Origin: Daucus carota subsp. sativus
Taxonomy: Eukaryota; Streptophyta; Magnoliopsida; Apiales; Apiaceae
Length of the DNA: 64,000 nt
Reading direction: 5' to 3'
Assembly (NCBI RefSeq): GCF_001625215.2
Contig: NC_030385.2
Span: 42,185,598-42,249,597 of the forward strand
A program made the position numbers and the translations under genes. The number at the start of each line of letters is the position of its first letter. Positions within the stretch are counted from its first letter, which is position 1. Shown here in pieces: positions 20,160 to 31,956 of this stretch. A model generated the notes under the pieces. It was not told the origin of the DNA and ran no database searches. It saw only the letters and a list, made by a program, of their open reading frames with translations.

Positions 20160-20706
20160 TTTTATTCCAGTCTCATGTAAGATCAGTGTTCAATGTTCAG
20201 AGCTAAAAATTGTGAAAAGGAAATTGCATTGAAAGATGAATACATATAAGAACCAGAAGTCATAGTGCTATATCAAAGTTATGATGAGGAGACTCTAAGA
20301 TGCTGAGTTTATCCACTCCCTATTCCACATTGGATGTTGAGATGTAAGCATGTAATAATCGTTAGCAGAGACGATAATAATAGGCTAATTTTGAAAAGCC
20401 AGTTGGTCGATTAGTAAATTTACCTGATCATACAAGTAGGCAAGCTGATATTGACTAATCCGTTGTTTGATTAATATATGAGGACACTCGAGCCTCTTAA
20501 ACCTTTTTGTGCAAAATTATATCAAAAATAAAACTATATATGTCGACTAACAGCAAGATTCATCAGAATATCCAACTAGAGAGATACATCATAACATCTA
20601 AAAATGTAACATACAAAAAACATTAAATTATCCGACATAACCTATTAGAAAAAAATATGAAAACATCATAAAATGGAAAATAACGAAATTAATCGATCAT
20701 TCTTTC
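20160..20706. other. F-box 2 3' flank
   Basis: Non-coding. The part from about 20320 is the counterpart of 3470-3899 behind F-box 1. Confidence 0.6.
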
Positions 20707-21912
20707 CTAATTATCTTCTTCATGATCAGTCCACCTGACTTGTTTGGATCCAGGAATTGGAATTAGGCTCTCAGCATACTTGAAAACTTGACGGGCATCC
20801 ATATAAATTAGGGGATATCTGTAATTCTCCTCTTCAGAGTTGTACAAAAACCATTCACACGATTCATCTTTTAGCATAAAATCACGACGGTTATAGTAGC
20901 CGAGTACAGAACTTATTGGCAAACCGACATCAATACTAAGCATCTTAGTCCATGATGCCTCAACTTCATCACCACGAAGACATGCTTCATCATCTAATGT
21001 CCACAAGCTAAAGTCCGTATCACAGAAGTTAGAAATAGTCACAGCAATAGAGTCATTGAAGTCGGTGATAACAGCTAGAATATTGATGAGGTAGTCGGGG
21101 ATGGTACCATCACCAAAGACATCAGGGAGCTCGACTCCACAAACAAACACCTCCGCCTCAAGGTCGAAAGCCATCATACCTTCATCGCCTATGCATAGAA
21201 TAAAACCGTGGAGGCATAGATCGAACTTCTCCTTGTTTGGAACATCAGTGGGTTCAACCTCAATCTCTCGCCAAGAATTGCTTTTTGCAGAATAGACGGA
21301 AGACTTGACAATTGTGCCAAAAGGCTTGCAATATTGAGAGGCAACACAAACAATTTTACAATCTAAGTCCATAGTATCAACGCTAAAGCCAAAAGCACAC
21401 CTTCTAAAACCATCATGTTCATGTAACGGAATGAGTTTAGATTGTTTGGTCGCAGGGTTCCAAAGATATACCATATTTTCGACTAAAAATGTATAAGGGA
21501 TTCTGACCAAAACCGAAACACAAGCGATGCCGCAATCAGAAGCTACTAAAACAGCTTTTGCAGGCTGGAAAAGAAAGTACTCACCTTGAGAATAAGGATA
21601 CTTGAGATCGGCTACAACATCAGCACCAAGCTTGACGAGTCCAAATGGGCCGTACTCATTTAAGCCATCATCTTCTTCATCTTCTTCAACTTCTTTTCGA
21701 ACAAAAAGGCGTGTAATTAGAGTCTCATCATCTCCTTTGGCTTTGATTGATCGATTGAGATGAGATTTAATGAAAGTAGGGCTTGTAATTACCGAGAGCC
21801 AGGTTTTGGACACTAATTTGCATCCAATCAATTGCTTCACCGGAAGCCGCACAAGCACCTCAATCAGAAGATCATCCGACAGTCTGTCAAGACTGAATTT
21901 TTGGGTTTTCAT
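20707..21912 (-). CDS. F-box protein with F-box-associated domain (F-box 2, unit A)
   Basis: Single exon, 401 residues. It has the same architecture as F-box 1: F-box in the first 50 residues (RLPVKQLIGCKLVSKTW), acidic linker with KEVEEDEEDDG, then the F-box-associated region with LWNPATKQSKLIP. It is an expected SCF substrate receptor; target unknown. It differs from F-box 1 at many positions in the variable C-terminal region and by small indels, so the pair is much older than the A/B duplication. It differs from its unit B copy by one residue (V instead of I in KSSVYSAK). The start ATG at 21912 corresponds exactly to that of F-box 1. Confidence 0.9.
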   Translation of the reverse strand: MKTQKFSLDRLSDDLLIEVLVRLPVKQLIGCKLVSKTWLSVITSPTFIKSHLNRSIKAKGDDETLITRLFVRKEVEEDEEDDGLNEYGPFGLVKLGADVVADLKYPYSQGEYFLFQPAKAVLVASDCGIACVSVLVRIPYTFLVENMVYLWNPATKQSKLIPLHEHDGFRRCAFGFSVDTMDLDCKIVCVASQYCKPFGTIVKSSVYSAKSNSWREIEVEPTDVPNKEKFDLCLHGFILCIGDEGMMAFDLEAEVFVCGVELPDVFGDGTIPDYLINILAVITDFNDSIAVTISNFCDTDFSLWTLDDEACLRGDEVEASWTKMLSIDVGLPISSVLGYYNRRDFMLKDESCEWFLYNSEEENYRYPLIYMDARQVFKYAESLIPIPGSKQVRWTDHEEDN

Positions 21913-23940
21913 TTCCGATTTAGGGTTTCAAGCAGCTTTTCGGATTTAGGGTTTCAAGCAGCTTTTCTATTATCTGGATGTTTAATCGAGAGAACGGAAG
22001 TATAGCAACTAGGCTCGTTTGGGTACCAGTTTTATACAGTATCATTTTGTTATTTGCCGGACCCCTAAAATTTAGTAATGATTTGTTATCTATAATTTAA
22101 ATAAAAAATATTTTAGTGACAATAGACGATTTATAAAACAAAAAATTCATATTTATTATAATTTATACATGTTTAAAAGAAATTATATTAATTGTAATAT
22201 ATTTATTTACCAAAATTTAATATATTTACTTTAAAAATATATAGCAAGAGGAAAAGACCAAAAAAAAAAGAATAAATTATAAAATTAGCAAAAATATGAA
22301 TAATATACATGGATATTATAATGTAATATACTGAAATATAATATAGTCGAAACATATTATTTGTTATTTTGATAATATAACTCTCACTCAAATATTTGTT
22401 ATTTTATGTATGGGGCACTTTTTAGTGATACAAAATGAATAAAAACTAATATTTTAATAATTATTAATAAGATATAGGGGTGTTTTTTCAAAAACATAAA
22501 TTTATATAAATTAATTTTCAAAAATACATTTATTTAAGTCTATTTTTCAAATATATGGTTAGCATGTTCTCGAACCTAAAATTCAACTTTTATTTTGTTT
22601 TTTTAAAGTTGATTTCCACATTGTTTCGGATTCTAAATAAAAATAAATTTTATTTCAAAATTAAAATTAAAATTGCATATTAAATTTTAGAGGTTATAAA
22701 TCATATTATTGAAATAAAATTTTAGAAAATAAATTTTTGATGATAAGTTAAAATAACATTATGTGTAAAAAATATATAAATAATTTGGATAATTTCCCCG
22801 ATATGTATATAAATTTATTAGAATTTATCATTAGTTATTATACTATTAGGCGGAAATTTTATTTTATGATTTAATTGATGAATGAAATATTTTTATCTTG
22901 GTAATATAATATGATATTTTTAATTAATTGCTTCTTTAGAAATTTCCATTAATTTTTTTCATATACAACATTGTCGTGTCAACGATATTGGGATTATCTT
23001 AATTCATTCTCATCTGACTTTCTAGTGAAATTTGTAACAAAAATTTATAATAAAAAAATTTGTGTGAATCATTTTCAAATTCCACAGGAAATTATGGTAG
23101 TGGTTTGGTTTTCGTGTTTTTATACTTACTATGTTTTAAATTAATAAATTATATCTTTTACTTATGTTAAATTGGTTGAATGTTAACAAAATATTAAATA
23201 AATTAGGTAGCTAAAATATTTTATAAAAATTGTATAAGTAAAATACATATATGAATTTCTTTCTAAATGTATTTTTCAGATTCTTAAATTGTATAAGAGC
23301 AATTTATAATTTTCACTTAAAAAATAATCAATTTGAACAAAAAAATCAAGAATGGATTATAGTTTGGGATGGAGGGGAGTTTGTTTGAAATGTTTTAATA
23401 AACTCTTGATTTTTTTCCTTTATGGTGTAAGATTTTATTTTTTTTATCTGTTATCTTATAATAACCGGTTTCCTATAATAATAGCATGTTGTGGTTTAAA
23501 TTTTATCAAAATTTGGTATATGGATAAATAAATAAAAATAGTTGTGCATTATCCATTTTTTAAGTCTCATATTAAATTTTCTAAAAGTGTCGGACAAATT
23601 ATAATCAATTATGTTATTTGACTTTTTTTTTCATATTTAATTAATCACCTTGTTTAAATTCTAGACAAAATAACCCAGGTTTCATAACTTATAATCACAG
23701 TTTAGCAAACACGGTCCTTTTTTTTTTTCCGATCTGCTCCTTGTGCCATCATCATCATCTTACAGTTATCATTCTCATTGTCATCAACTTATAATAATAA
23801 TATGTTCTCCGCATATCATTTGACAATAATAATCTTCCATTTCATAAACTTCCCAGGTTGCTATTTTACTTGACCCTGAATTGATGTTCTCTATGTTACT
23901 ATGTAGAATAATCTGTTTTGCAGTTATGTATGTGTTTCAG
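21913..23940. other. AT-rich spacer upstream of F-box 2
   Basis: The first 950 bases match the upstream region of F-box 1. The remainder shows no gene. Minus-strand and plus-strand frames of about 60 codons here are low-complexity and unconvincing. Confidence 0.6.
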
Positions 23941-24019
23941 GCTAGTGAAGCTGAAAATGTCAAATTTGTAGAGGTGTGTATTTGCCAAAAAAAAATCACC
24001 TGATGAACGTAATTTTGTA

Positions 24020-24276
24020 CTCCCTCCGTCCCTAAATACTTTTCCTGTCTTTGTTACATATTTGCCAACACACACTTTTTATCATTAATATTTTTAATTT
24101 TATATCAGTATTAAATATAAAAATTTCGCCGTATTAAAGTACTCGTAAATACGAAACTAACAAGATCACTCATGACTATATTTAGTCTTATAGATTAGAC
24201 GTAAATTAGTCATTTGTCTTAGGTTATGAACAGTCCCAACATATCAAACAAAAAAAGTTTTTTGGCAGGGAGGGAG
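24020..24276. mobile_element. Stowaway-like MITE (copy A), shared by both units
   Basis: 257 bp between TA dinucleotides (24018-24019, 24277-24278). It starts ctccctccgtccc and ends ggcagggagggag, inverted ends typical of Tc1/mariner-derived MITEs. It lies in the first intron of the esterase pseudogene and is also present in unit B, so it predates the recent duplication. Confidence 0.85.
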
Positions 24277-24784
24277 TAATATTTAGCAACTCATGCGTCA
24301 ATCATAGACATCTATACTTTATGCTTTCCGGAAAATATTTCACAGGAATATATATAATTAAACTCTAGAGAAATGAAGCTATTCAGCTGTAAATGGCTAC
24401 CTGATTGTGATCCTAAAGCTATAGTCTTTCTTTGACATGGCTATGCTATGGATTGCAGCATCTCAATGAGAGGTAAATATGCACAATTCACGTACATATA
24501 TATCACCAAACGCATAGTGAGAATATATGATTAATATAACAGGGACATGGCATGAATCCGCAGGTGCTGCTCATCAACTTGTGAGGGCAGGATGTGCAGA
24601 CAATGGTATAGATTATGAAGCCCATGGAAAGTCTGATTACAAATACTGATGATCTGGTTACCAATTGTACCGAGCATTTCTCCTGCATTGTGGTATGCTT
24701 TTCCTTAGAAACCCAGAAATGATTCTCCCTTTCATATTAAAAGAGGTGAAAATGAATTCAATCCTGCATATTTGTTCTTTTATA

Positions 24785-25018
24785 CTCCCTCTGTTCTTTT
24801 TTATATGACACTTTTGACTTGGGCACGTATTTTTAGGTGGTTTGAACGGGTAGTAAAAAATATTATTTTTAATTGGTTTTTTTTGTGAATTAAAATTTTG
24901 ATTACATATTTTTATTCAGAAAAAAAATATTCAAAAATAATACTTTTAACTACCCGGTCAAAGCACTTAAAAATGTGTGCCAAAAAGTCAAACGTCATAT
25001 ATTAAAAAACAGAGGGAG
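24785..25018. mobile_element. Stowaway-like MITE, unit A only
   Basis: 234 bp, starts ctccctctgttct and ends aacagagggag, with inverted ends of about 35 bp and TA duplicated at 24783-24784 and 25019-25020. At the same place unit B (about 48491) has a single TA and no element, so this is an insertion polymorphic between the two units. Confidence 0.9.
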
Positions 25019-26002
25019 TAATCACTAACACACAATTAAAAAAGTTTGTAAATTGTTTTACAATTTCACTCAAGAAATTAATCTTCAATGTAAAATATGC
25101 GGAGGCAAAATGCAAATAAGTTGAAAGGTTAATTTCTTATTCTGATGCATTAGTTTTTCCATTTTTCATCTTTGATTACTTCGGAAGTATTACATAAAAG
25201 GCATGTCATTTTACTCTCCAGAATATAACCCTTTCATCCCTTTGATATATCAGACAAGATAGAACGCCTAGAAGGGACATAGTGAAATTATCCGATTAGG
25301 TTACTGCAGGAAGAATGGTCCTTCTAATTATTTGACTGATGGGGCGAACAAAAAGAAAGTTAGGTAATATACACTGGATTCTTATTCCTATTTATATAAA
25401 AAAAAATCTTGCACATATTGCAATCGTAGATGCATGCAATTTCTGATAATTTAAGTGATTAGTACAATATGTACATATACTGACCTGATTCTGTTGGCTA
25501 ATATCTAGGTTGCAGATGACATAAAACCAAATCAGATGGTGAGAAGTGTTCTTGAACAGCTTGCCCGAGTAATTTCTACTTGGAGAATAATCTCAACACT
25601 GATGTCGCCTTTAGACATGTTGAAGCAATAAAAGAGTTATCCTTAAGTTAAGTCCCACCTTTTTCTTCCATTTTCAAAACTTCCTGAACATGAAGCACAT
25701 ATCTGGATCAGGAAAAAGAATTTCATCCATGCTTCTGTACACGGCAGATACGGTCCAACCCTTATTGCCATAAAGGAGTTCCTCGATTACAAACTGGTTT
25801 CCAATTGATGCAAACCACCAGTAGTATTAAAAAAATTCTTCCAGAGGTGAAATAACAGCCCATAAATTAATAATTTTCCACTATTTTTTCTTTCAGTTAT
25901 TTATAGATGCAAGGTTCATGCTTGCATAGTACTAGAATTCAGATAGATACTTCATGATATATTAGATAAAATCCTTTATGAATTCGAGTTAGCTCACTTG
26001 TT

Positions 26003-26007
26003 TACCT
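26003..26007. repeat. Target-site duplication, second copia element, left
   Basis: tacct, repeated at 31647-31651 after the right LTR; single in unit B. Confidence 0.93.
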
Positions 26008-26757
26008 TGTTAGAATGTCAAACTCTTCCGGATGTTTAGTTAATGAATAAAAACAAAATGAATAAATAAGTGCAGTAGGAAAATGGCTGGCAGCAAGGTG
26101 GTCAAATAAGCGTGAGTAAGTGAAATGGGTTGTTGTCCAGAATACACACATGAAAGTCTCACAGCCAGCTACATGAAGTTTAATGTTAGAAGTCAAATAC
26201 GTGTATGAAAGTGGTCATATCCAGAAAAAAAGGAGGCTGTGCAAACTACAACACACGGCTGAAGAAATCAAATAACATAAGGTGGTAGAAATAAAAGAAA
26301 CTACGGAAGCTCCTCCTGGATTCAAGGTAGGCTGCTTAAATATCCACATGTGAAACAAAGAAGAAGGAGATCAGAATGTGTGTATGAAAGGATGAAAAAA
26401 AGAAAACAGCAAGCTGGCAATGCATGCATGTGTCCTTTACTGATCCCATGAATTAAGGTGACCATATTAATAGCAGCTAGGTGACTATGTAAGCTGTGAT
26501 CTTAACCTGCTTGTATTCTAAAGTCTATAAATAGTTTCTGTGTTTTATATTTGAAGTAGTACCGAGTGAAGAAAAACTGAGAGAAGTAAAAGAGCCGAAG
26601 CTCTCTGTGAGAAAAGAGAAAGGTTGTAACCTGTTGTATCAAGGAAAAGGCTGTAGCCTAGAGTTTGTAATACTCAGATATTAATATATAAAGTGTGTGC
26701 TTGTTATACTCAATATTTAGTTTAATTTTCATAAAAATCCCATACACGTTTCCAACA
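26008..26757 (+). repeat. 5' LTR of second copia element
   Basis: 750 bp. TATA-like ctataaatag at 26525-26534. Same sequence as 30897-31646 by eye. Confidence 0.95.
26525..26534 (+). promoter_or_regulatory. LTR TATA box (second copia element)
   Basis: ctataaatag, about 220 bp before the LTR end; the 3' LTR counterpart starts at 31414. Confidence 0.6.
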
Positions 26758-26759
26758 AG

Positions 26760-26772
26760 TGGCATCAGAGCT
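26760..26772 (+). other. Primer-binding site (second copia element)
   Basis: tggcatcagagct, two bases after the LTR; one base differs from the common tggtatcagagc initiator-Met site. Confidence 0.85.
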
Positions 26773-26794
26773 AGGTTATTTCGGAGAAGAAAAA

Positions 26795-29700
26795 ATGTCA
26801 AATATGATGGTGCAACCACAAATCCCGAGGTTGACGGCAACAAATTACGGGAACTGGAGTATCCAAATGAAGGTGTTACTCGGTTCATACGATAATTGGG
26901 ATATTGTCGAAAGTGGGTATGACAAGCCCGAGGATGAAGCCGTTCTTTCTGATGCGGAGAAAACGACGTTAAAAGAATCCAAGAAAAAAGATCAAAGGGC
27001 ATTATATACAATTATTCAAGGAGTTGATGAATCAACCTTTGAAAAAATTTCAAATGCAAAAACGGCGAAAGACGCGTGGGAGATTCTGCAGAAATCATTC
27101 CAGGGTGTCGAGAAAGTCAAAAAGGTTCGGCTCCAAGTTCTACGTGGGGAGTTCGAAAATTTAAAGATGAAGAGTTCCGAAAATATTGGTGAATTTGTTA
27201 CGCGTTTGAAAACGGTGACAAATGAGATGAAAAGAAATGGAGAAAGTCTTGATGATGTTCGGGTCATAGAAAAGTTGCTCCGTTCATTAACAAGAAAATT
27301 TGATTATGTTGTGACATCCATCGAGGAGTCAAAAGACTTGTCCACAATTTCTATTGATGAACTCGTAGGTTCTCTTCAAGCCCACGAGCAGCGAATGAAC
27401 CAGTATGATGATGCAAGCCATTTGGAAAAGGCGTTGCAAAGTAAGGTGTCCGTTGGTGACAGTTCTGGCAGTAGCAGTTCTACACGTGGCAGAGGTGGCT
27501 TTAGAGGTGGCTACCGTGGTGGACGAGGACGAGGAAGACAGTCCTTCAATAGAGGCCAGAATTTTGAAGGCTATCAGCCATTTGGTCGTGGTCAAAATTT
27601 CAGAGGCCGAGGACGAGGCGGATATCAACAAAGAGGTGATAAGTCTCAATATCAGTGCTATAACTGTAATAAATATGGCCATTTCAGTTTTGAGTGTAGA
27701 GCACCAAAGGTGGAAGAAAAAAGTCATTTTGCTGAAGCAAAAGAAGATAAAGATGTTGGCTCTGCTATGTTTCTCACTTACAAAGGAGATGAAGGAGGCA
27801 AGAAAAATACATGGTATCTTGACTCGGGAGCCAGCAATCACATGACTGGTCATAAGGAATTATTCACGGAGATAGACGACATCATCAGCGGAGAAGTTAC
27901 TTTTGGTGACTCGTCAAAGATTCCGGTCAAAGGAAAAGGTACCGTCACAATCATGACAAAGAAAGGTGAAAAGAAATATATAAATGATGTTTATTATATT
28001 CCTGCTTTGAAAAATAATATTATCAGTCTTGGCCAACTTGTGGAGAAAGGATATAATATACAGATGCAGGACAATTCCCTCATTATCAAAAATAAAGCTC
28101 AGGAATTGATTGCAAATGTGGAGATGTCAAAGAATCGTTTGTTTACGCTTGATATGCAAACCAAGGTGCAAAAGTGCTTAAAGTCGGTCATTAAAAATGA
28201 CTCGTGGTTGTGGCACTTGAGATATGGTCATCTTGGATTTTCTGGTTTGAAACTATTGTCAAAGACAAAGATGGTGGACGGCTTGCCAGAAATCAACGAA
28301 CCAGAAAATTTGTGTGAAGCATGTGTAAAGGGGAAGCAACATCGACAAAGTTTTCCCGTTGGAAAATCATGGAGAGCCAGGAGGCCATTGGAGATAGTTC
28401 ACACAGATATTGCCGGTCCATTTGATATCTCATCACTTGGAGGTAATAGATATTACCTAACATTTATTGATGATTTTAGCAGGAAAAGTTGGGTGTATAT
28501 CATCAAAGAAAAGTCGGAGGCTCTTGATAAATTCAAGGAGTTCAAAGCACTGGCAGAAAAGCAAAGTGGTCATTACTTGAAGGTACTCAGATCAGACAGA
28601 GGAGGCGAGTATACTTCTAATCTGTTCAGAAGTTTTTGCAGAGCACATGGAATCAATCATCAGTTGACAACGGCCTATACTCCTCAACAAAATGGCGTTG
28701 CAGAAAGAAAGAATCGCACTATTCTTGACATGGCAAGGAGCATGGTGAAAGCAAAGCACTTGCCGAGAACCTTTTGGGCCGAAGCCGTTCTATGTGCAGT
28801 TTATTTGTTGAATCGCTGTCCAACAAAAAGTGTCAGAAACAAAACTCCAAATGAAGCATGGAGTGGTAGCAAACCATCAGTGGGACATCTCAGAATTTTT
28901 GGGTGTATTGCATATGCCCATGTTCCAGATCAGAATAGAAAGAAGTTGGATGATAGAGGCGAGAAGTGCATCTTTACCGGATATGACAAGAGGAGCAAGG
29001 CGTACAGACTCTATAATCCTCTGACGAAAAAATTAATCATTTCTCGAGATGTTGAGTTTGATGAATCAGATTATTGGAAATGGAGCGGTGAGGAAAGAAA
29101 AGTTGCTGGGTTATTTTTTAATGATGATGATGATGGCAATGATGACCCCAACATAGAAGCTGACGAGGATGATGATCAAACTCCTCCACAAAGTCCGAAT
29201 CAACAAACTCCCGCATCAACACCATCTGATTCAAGTGGAAGCAGAAGTTCAGGGGGAGCAACTAGAAAAATGCGGAGTCTGGATGATATCTACGAAGCTA
29301 CAAGTCCGGTACAAACAACCTTTGATTATTCATTGTTTTGTTTAATGGCTGAATGTGATCCAGTTACATTTGAGGAAGCTTCTGAAGAAAGCAAATGGAA
29401 CAAAGCCATGGATGAAGAAATTGGTGCAATAAAGAAGAATGATACTTGGGAGCTCACAGATCTTCCAGAAGGACACAAATCAATTGGTGTCAAATGGGTC
29501 TACAAGACAAAAACAAATCAAGACGGAGAAGTAGAAAAATACAAGGCAAGGTTGGTGGCTAAAGGCTACAAGCAAAGATACGGAATTGACTATGATGAGG
29601 TGTTTGCTCCAGTTGCACGAGTTGACACCATCAGACTTCTTACAGCAATTGCTGCTCAAAATGAATGGAAGATTTTTCAGATGGACGTGAAGTCGGCATT

Positions 29701-30889
29701 TCTAAATGGTTATCTCGAAGAAGAAGTCTACATCGAGCAACCTCAGGGATATGTTCAGAAAGGCCAGGAAGATAAAGTCTACCGGCTAAAGAAAGCGTTG
29801 TACGGACTAAAGCAAGCTCCGAGAGCGTGGAACACAAGGGTTGATGAGTATTTTCAGAAAAATGGTTTTGTGAAGAGTCCATATGAACATGCACTCTACA
29901 CGAAAACAAATTCAGGGGGAGATATTATGATCGTTTGCTTATACGTGGACGACATGATATTTACCGGAAACAATCCCGGTATGTTTGATGATTTTAAGAA
30001 AGTTATGACTAATGAATTTGAGATGACAGATATTGGTCAAATGTCATACTTTCTTGGAGTCGAGGTGAAGCAAAGCAAAGACGGAATTTTTATGTGTCAG
30101 AAAAAATATGCCGAGCAGATTTTGAAGAAGTTCAGAATGGAGGAATGTAAGCCAGTGAGCACGCCAGCAGAAGCAAGCATAAAGCTCAGAATTGATTCAA
30201 CAAGGGAGTCGGTAAATCCGACGTTGTTCAAGAGTTTGGTTGGAAGTTTAAGGTACCTAACTTTCACTCGTCCGGATATTATGTATGCAGTCGGATTGGT
30301 TTGTAGGTACATGGAGAAACCGAAGCAAGATCATTTCATGGCAGCTAAAAGAATTTTGAGATATATTAAAGGTACACTTGATCATGGTTTATTTTACACT
30401 CATTCTCAAAATTCAAAATTAGTCGGCTATTCAGATAGTGATTATGGTGGAGATTTGGATGACGGGAAAAGCACTTCAGGGTATGCTTTTCATATTGGCT
30501 CGGCGATATTCTCATGGTCATCAAAAAAGCAACAGACAATCGCTCTCTCAACATGTGAGGCGGAATATATTGCAGCAGCAGGAGCAGCGTGTCACGCTAT
30601 GTGGCTAGACTATATTTTGGGCGAGTTAAATCTTGTCAAGAAAGAACCGGTTACTATTTACGTGGATAATAAATCCGCTATTTCACTTGCGAAAAATCCG
30701 GTGTCACATAGTCGAAGCAAGCACATCAACATTAAATATCATTTTCTTCGTGAAAAAGTGAACGATAAAATCGTGGAGTTGGTGCACTGCAGGACGGAAG
30801 AAAATCTAGCAGATATTTTTACGAAGTCATTGAAGCCAGATGTGTTTCAGAAAATGATAACAAAGCTCGGAATGCAGAGGCGAGTTTGA
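26795..30889 (+). CDS. Gag-pol polyprotein of second copia element
   Basis: 1364 residues in one frame. I start at the ATG at 26795 ([13 protein letters not shown]); the frame is open further upstream only through the primer site from a GTG. Numbered from this ATG: capsid-like region about 1-215, RGG/Gly-Arg-rich tract about 230-280, zinc knuckle [14 protein letters not shown] at 288-301, protease [10 protein letters not shown] at D343, integrase finger then D538, D601 and E637, RT with DVKSAFLNG and YVDD at 1050-1053, and RNase H with [16 protein letters not shown] and VDNKSAI. All catalytic residues are present. The stop overlaps the polypurine tract. Confidence 0.93.
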   Translation: MSNMMVQPQIPRLTATNYGNWSIQMKVLLGSYDNWDIVESGYDKPEDEAVLSDAEKTTLKESKKKDQRALYTIIQGVDESTFEKISNAKTAKDAWEILQKSFQGVEKVKKVRLQVLRGEFENLKMKSSENIGEFVTRLKTVTNEMKRNGESLDDVRVIEKLLRSLTRKFDYVVTSIEESKDLSTISIDELVGSLQAHEQRMNQYDDASHLEKALQSKVSVGDSSGSSSSTRGRGGFRGGYRGGRGRGRQSFNRGQNFEGYQPFGRGQNFRGRGRGGYQQRGDKSQYQCYNCNKYGHFSFECRAPKVEEKSHFAEAKEDKDVGSAMFLTYKGDEGGKKNTWYLDSGASNHMTGHKELFTEIDDIISGEVTFGDSSKIPVKGKGTVTIMTKKGEKKYINDVYYIPALKNNIISLGQLVEKGYNIQMQDNSLIIKNKAQELIANVEMSKNRLFTLDMQTKVQKCLKSVIKNDSWLWHLRYGHLGFSGLKLLSKTKMVDGLPEINEPENLCEACVKGKQHRQSFPVGKSWRARRPLEIVHTDIAGPFDISSLGGNRYYLTFIDDFSRKSWVYIIKEKSEALDKFKEFKALAEKQSGHYLKVLRSDRGGEYTSNLFRSFCRAHGINHQLTTAYTPQQNGVAERKNRTILDMARSMVKAKHLPRTFWAEAVLCAVYLLNRCPTKSVRNKTPNEAWSGSKPSVGHLRIFGCIAYAHVPDQNRKKLDDRGEKCIFTGYDKRSKAYRLYNPLTKKLIISRDVEFDESDYWKWSGEERKVAGLFFNDDDDGNDDPNIEADEDDDQTPPQSPNQQTPASTPSDSSGSRSSGGATRKMRSLDDIYEATSPVQTTFDYSLFCLMAECDPVTFEEASEESKWNKAMDEEIGAIKKNDTWELTDLPEGHKSIGVKWVYKTKTNQDGEVEKYKARLVAKGYKQRYGIDYDEVFAPVARVDTIRLLTAIAAQNEWKIFQMDVKSAFLNGYLEEEVYIEQPQGYVQKGQEDKVYRLKKALYGLKQAPRAWNTRVDEYFQKNGFVKSPYEHALYTKTNSGGDIMIVCLYVDDMIFTGNNPGMFDDFKKVMTNEFEMTDIGQMSYFLGVEVKQSKDGIFMCQKKYAEQILKKFRMEECKPVSTPAEASIKLRIDSTRESVNPTLFKSLVGSLRYLTFTRPDIMYAVGLVCRYMEKPKQDHFMAAKRILRYIKGTLDHGLFYTHSQNSKLVGYSDSDYGGDLDDGKSTSGYAFHIGSAIFSWSSKKQQTIALSTCEAEYIAAAGAACHAMWLDYILGELNLVKKEPVTIYVDNKSAISLAKNPVSHSRSKHINIKYHFLREKVNDKIVELVHCRTEENLADIFTKSLKPDVFQKMITKLGMQRRV

Positions 30890-30896
30890 GGGGGAG
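30888..30896 (+). other. Polypurine tract (second copia element)
   Basis: gagggggag, ending at the 3' LTR and overlapping the gag-pol stop codon. Confidence 0.85.
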
Positions 30897-31646
30897 TGTT
30901 AGAATGTCAAACTCTTCCGGATGTTTAGTTAATGAATAAAAACAAAATGAATAAATAAGTGCAGTAGGAAAATGGCTGGCAGCAAGGTGGTCAAATAAGC
31001 GTGAGTAAGTGAAATGGGTTGTTGTCCAGAATACACACATGAAAGTCTCACAGCCAGCTACATGAAGTTTAATGTTAGAAGTCAAATACGTGTATGAAAG
31101 TGGTCATATCCAGAAAAAAAGGAGGCTGTGCAAACTACAACACACGGCTGAAGAAATCAAATAACATAAGGTGGTAGAAATAAAAGAAACTACGGAAGCT
31201 CCTCCTGGATTCAAGGTAGGCTGCTTAAATATCCACATGTGAAACAAAGAAGAAGGAGATCAGAATGTGTGTATGAAAGGATGAAAAAAAGAAAACAGCA
31301 AGCTGGCAATGCATGCATGTGTCCTTTACTGATCCCATGAATTAAGGTGACCATATTAATAGCAGCTAGGTGACTATGTAAGCTGTGATCTTAACCTGCT
31401 TGTATTCTAAAGTCTATAAATAGTTTCTGTGTTTTATATTTGAAGTAGTACCGAGTGAAGAAAAACTGAGAGAAGTAAAAGAGCCGAAGCTCTCTGTGAG
31501 AAAAGAGAAAGGTTGTAACCTGTTGTATCAAGGAAAAGGCTGTAGCCTAGAGTTTGTAATACTCAGATATTAATATATAAAGTGTGTGCTTGTTATACTC
31601 AATATTTAGTTTAATTTTCATAAAAATCCCATACACGTTTCCAACA
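30897..31646 (+). repeat. 3' LTR of second copia element
   Basis: 750 bp, apparently identical to 26008-26757; followed by tacct at 31647-31651. Confidence 0.95.
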
Positions 31647-31956
31647 TACCTGTTGTAAATTTCAGGTTTTGGTACCTTTTCTTGTTGTCCATGATGAGGC
31701 TGACAAAGTGACTGATCCAGCAGTAAGCAAGCTACTATATGAAACGGCTTCTAGCAGCGATAAAACAATTAAGTTGTATCCTGGACTGTGGCACTCACTC
31801 AGTTACGGAGAATTACCTGAGAATTTAGACATCATCTTTTCAGACGTCATTGCCTGGTTAAACAAGAGGGTAGTAGAATTAGGAAATGGACAATTAGAAA
31901 AAGAAAGGAAAATCAGAAATGACACTGTAGAAACAGAAAACTCCAGCCAAAACTAG

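Larger units (their letters stand above)
26008..31646 (+). mobile_element. Ty1/copia LTR retrotransposon, single gag-pol ORF (complete, 5639 bp)
   Basis: 750-bp LTRs (tgttag...ccaaca), initiator-Met-tRNA-type primer site, one intact gag-pol frame, polypurine tract and 5-bp duplication tacct. The LTRs are equal in length and read as identical, and no stop interrupts the polyprotein, so the insertion is recent and potentially competent. It lies in an intron of the esterase pseudogene, in unit A only. Size and single-frame layout are those of ordinary plant copia lineages; I do not assign a named family. Confidence 0.95.
23941..31956 (+). pseudogene. Caffeoylshikimate esterase / monoacylglycerol lipase-like pseudogene (unit A)
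   Basis: Remnant exons of an alpha/beta hydrolase of the plant CSE/MAGL family can be read in order: 23941-23973 (ASEAENVKFVE), 24346-24472 (NSREMKLFSCKWLP, then HGYAMDCSISMR), 24543-24692 (GIDYEAHGKSD...EHFSC), from 25509 (VADDIKPNQMV...ARVISTWRI), about 25760-25850 (RSNPYCYKGVPRLQTGF) and 31666-31956 (VPFLVVHDEADKVTDPAVSK, ending at a stop). Splice signals survive at several edges. Damage: TAA and TGA inside the second exon, a deletion with frameshift in the third, a frameshift near 25600, and no recognisable exon for the nucleophile GESMGG motif. The copia element at 26008-31646 sits in the last intron. No functional product is expected. Confidence 0.85.

Noticed and set aside
26759..26794. 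Upstream extension of the second copia gag-pol frame from a GTG in the primer-binding site
   Set aside because: GTG is not a normal nuclear start, and the codons encode the tRNA primer site. The ATG at 26795 is the sensible start.
27329..27853. 174-codon minus-strand frame in the second copia element
   Set aside because: Antisense of the gag Arg/Gly-rich tract; low-complexity Ser/Thr string.
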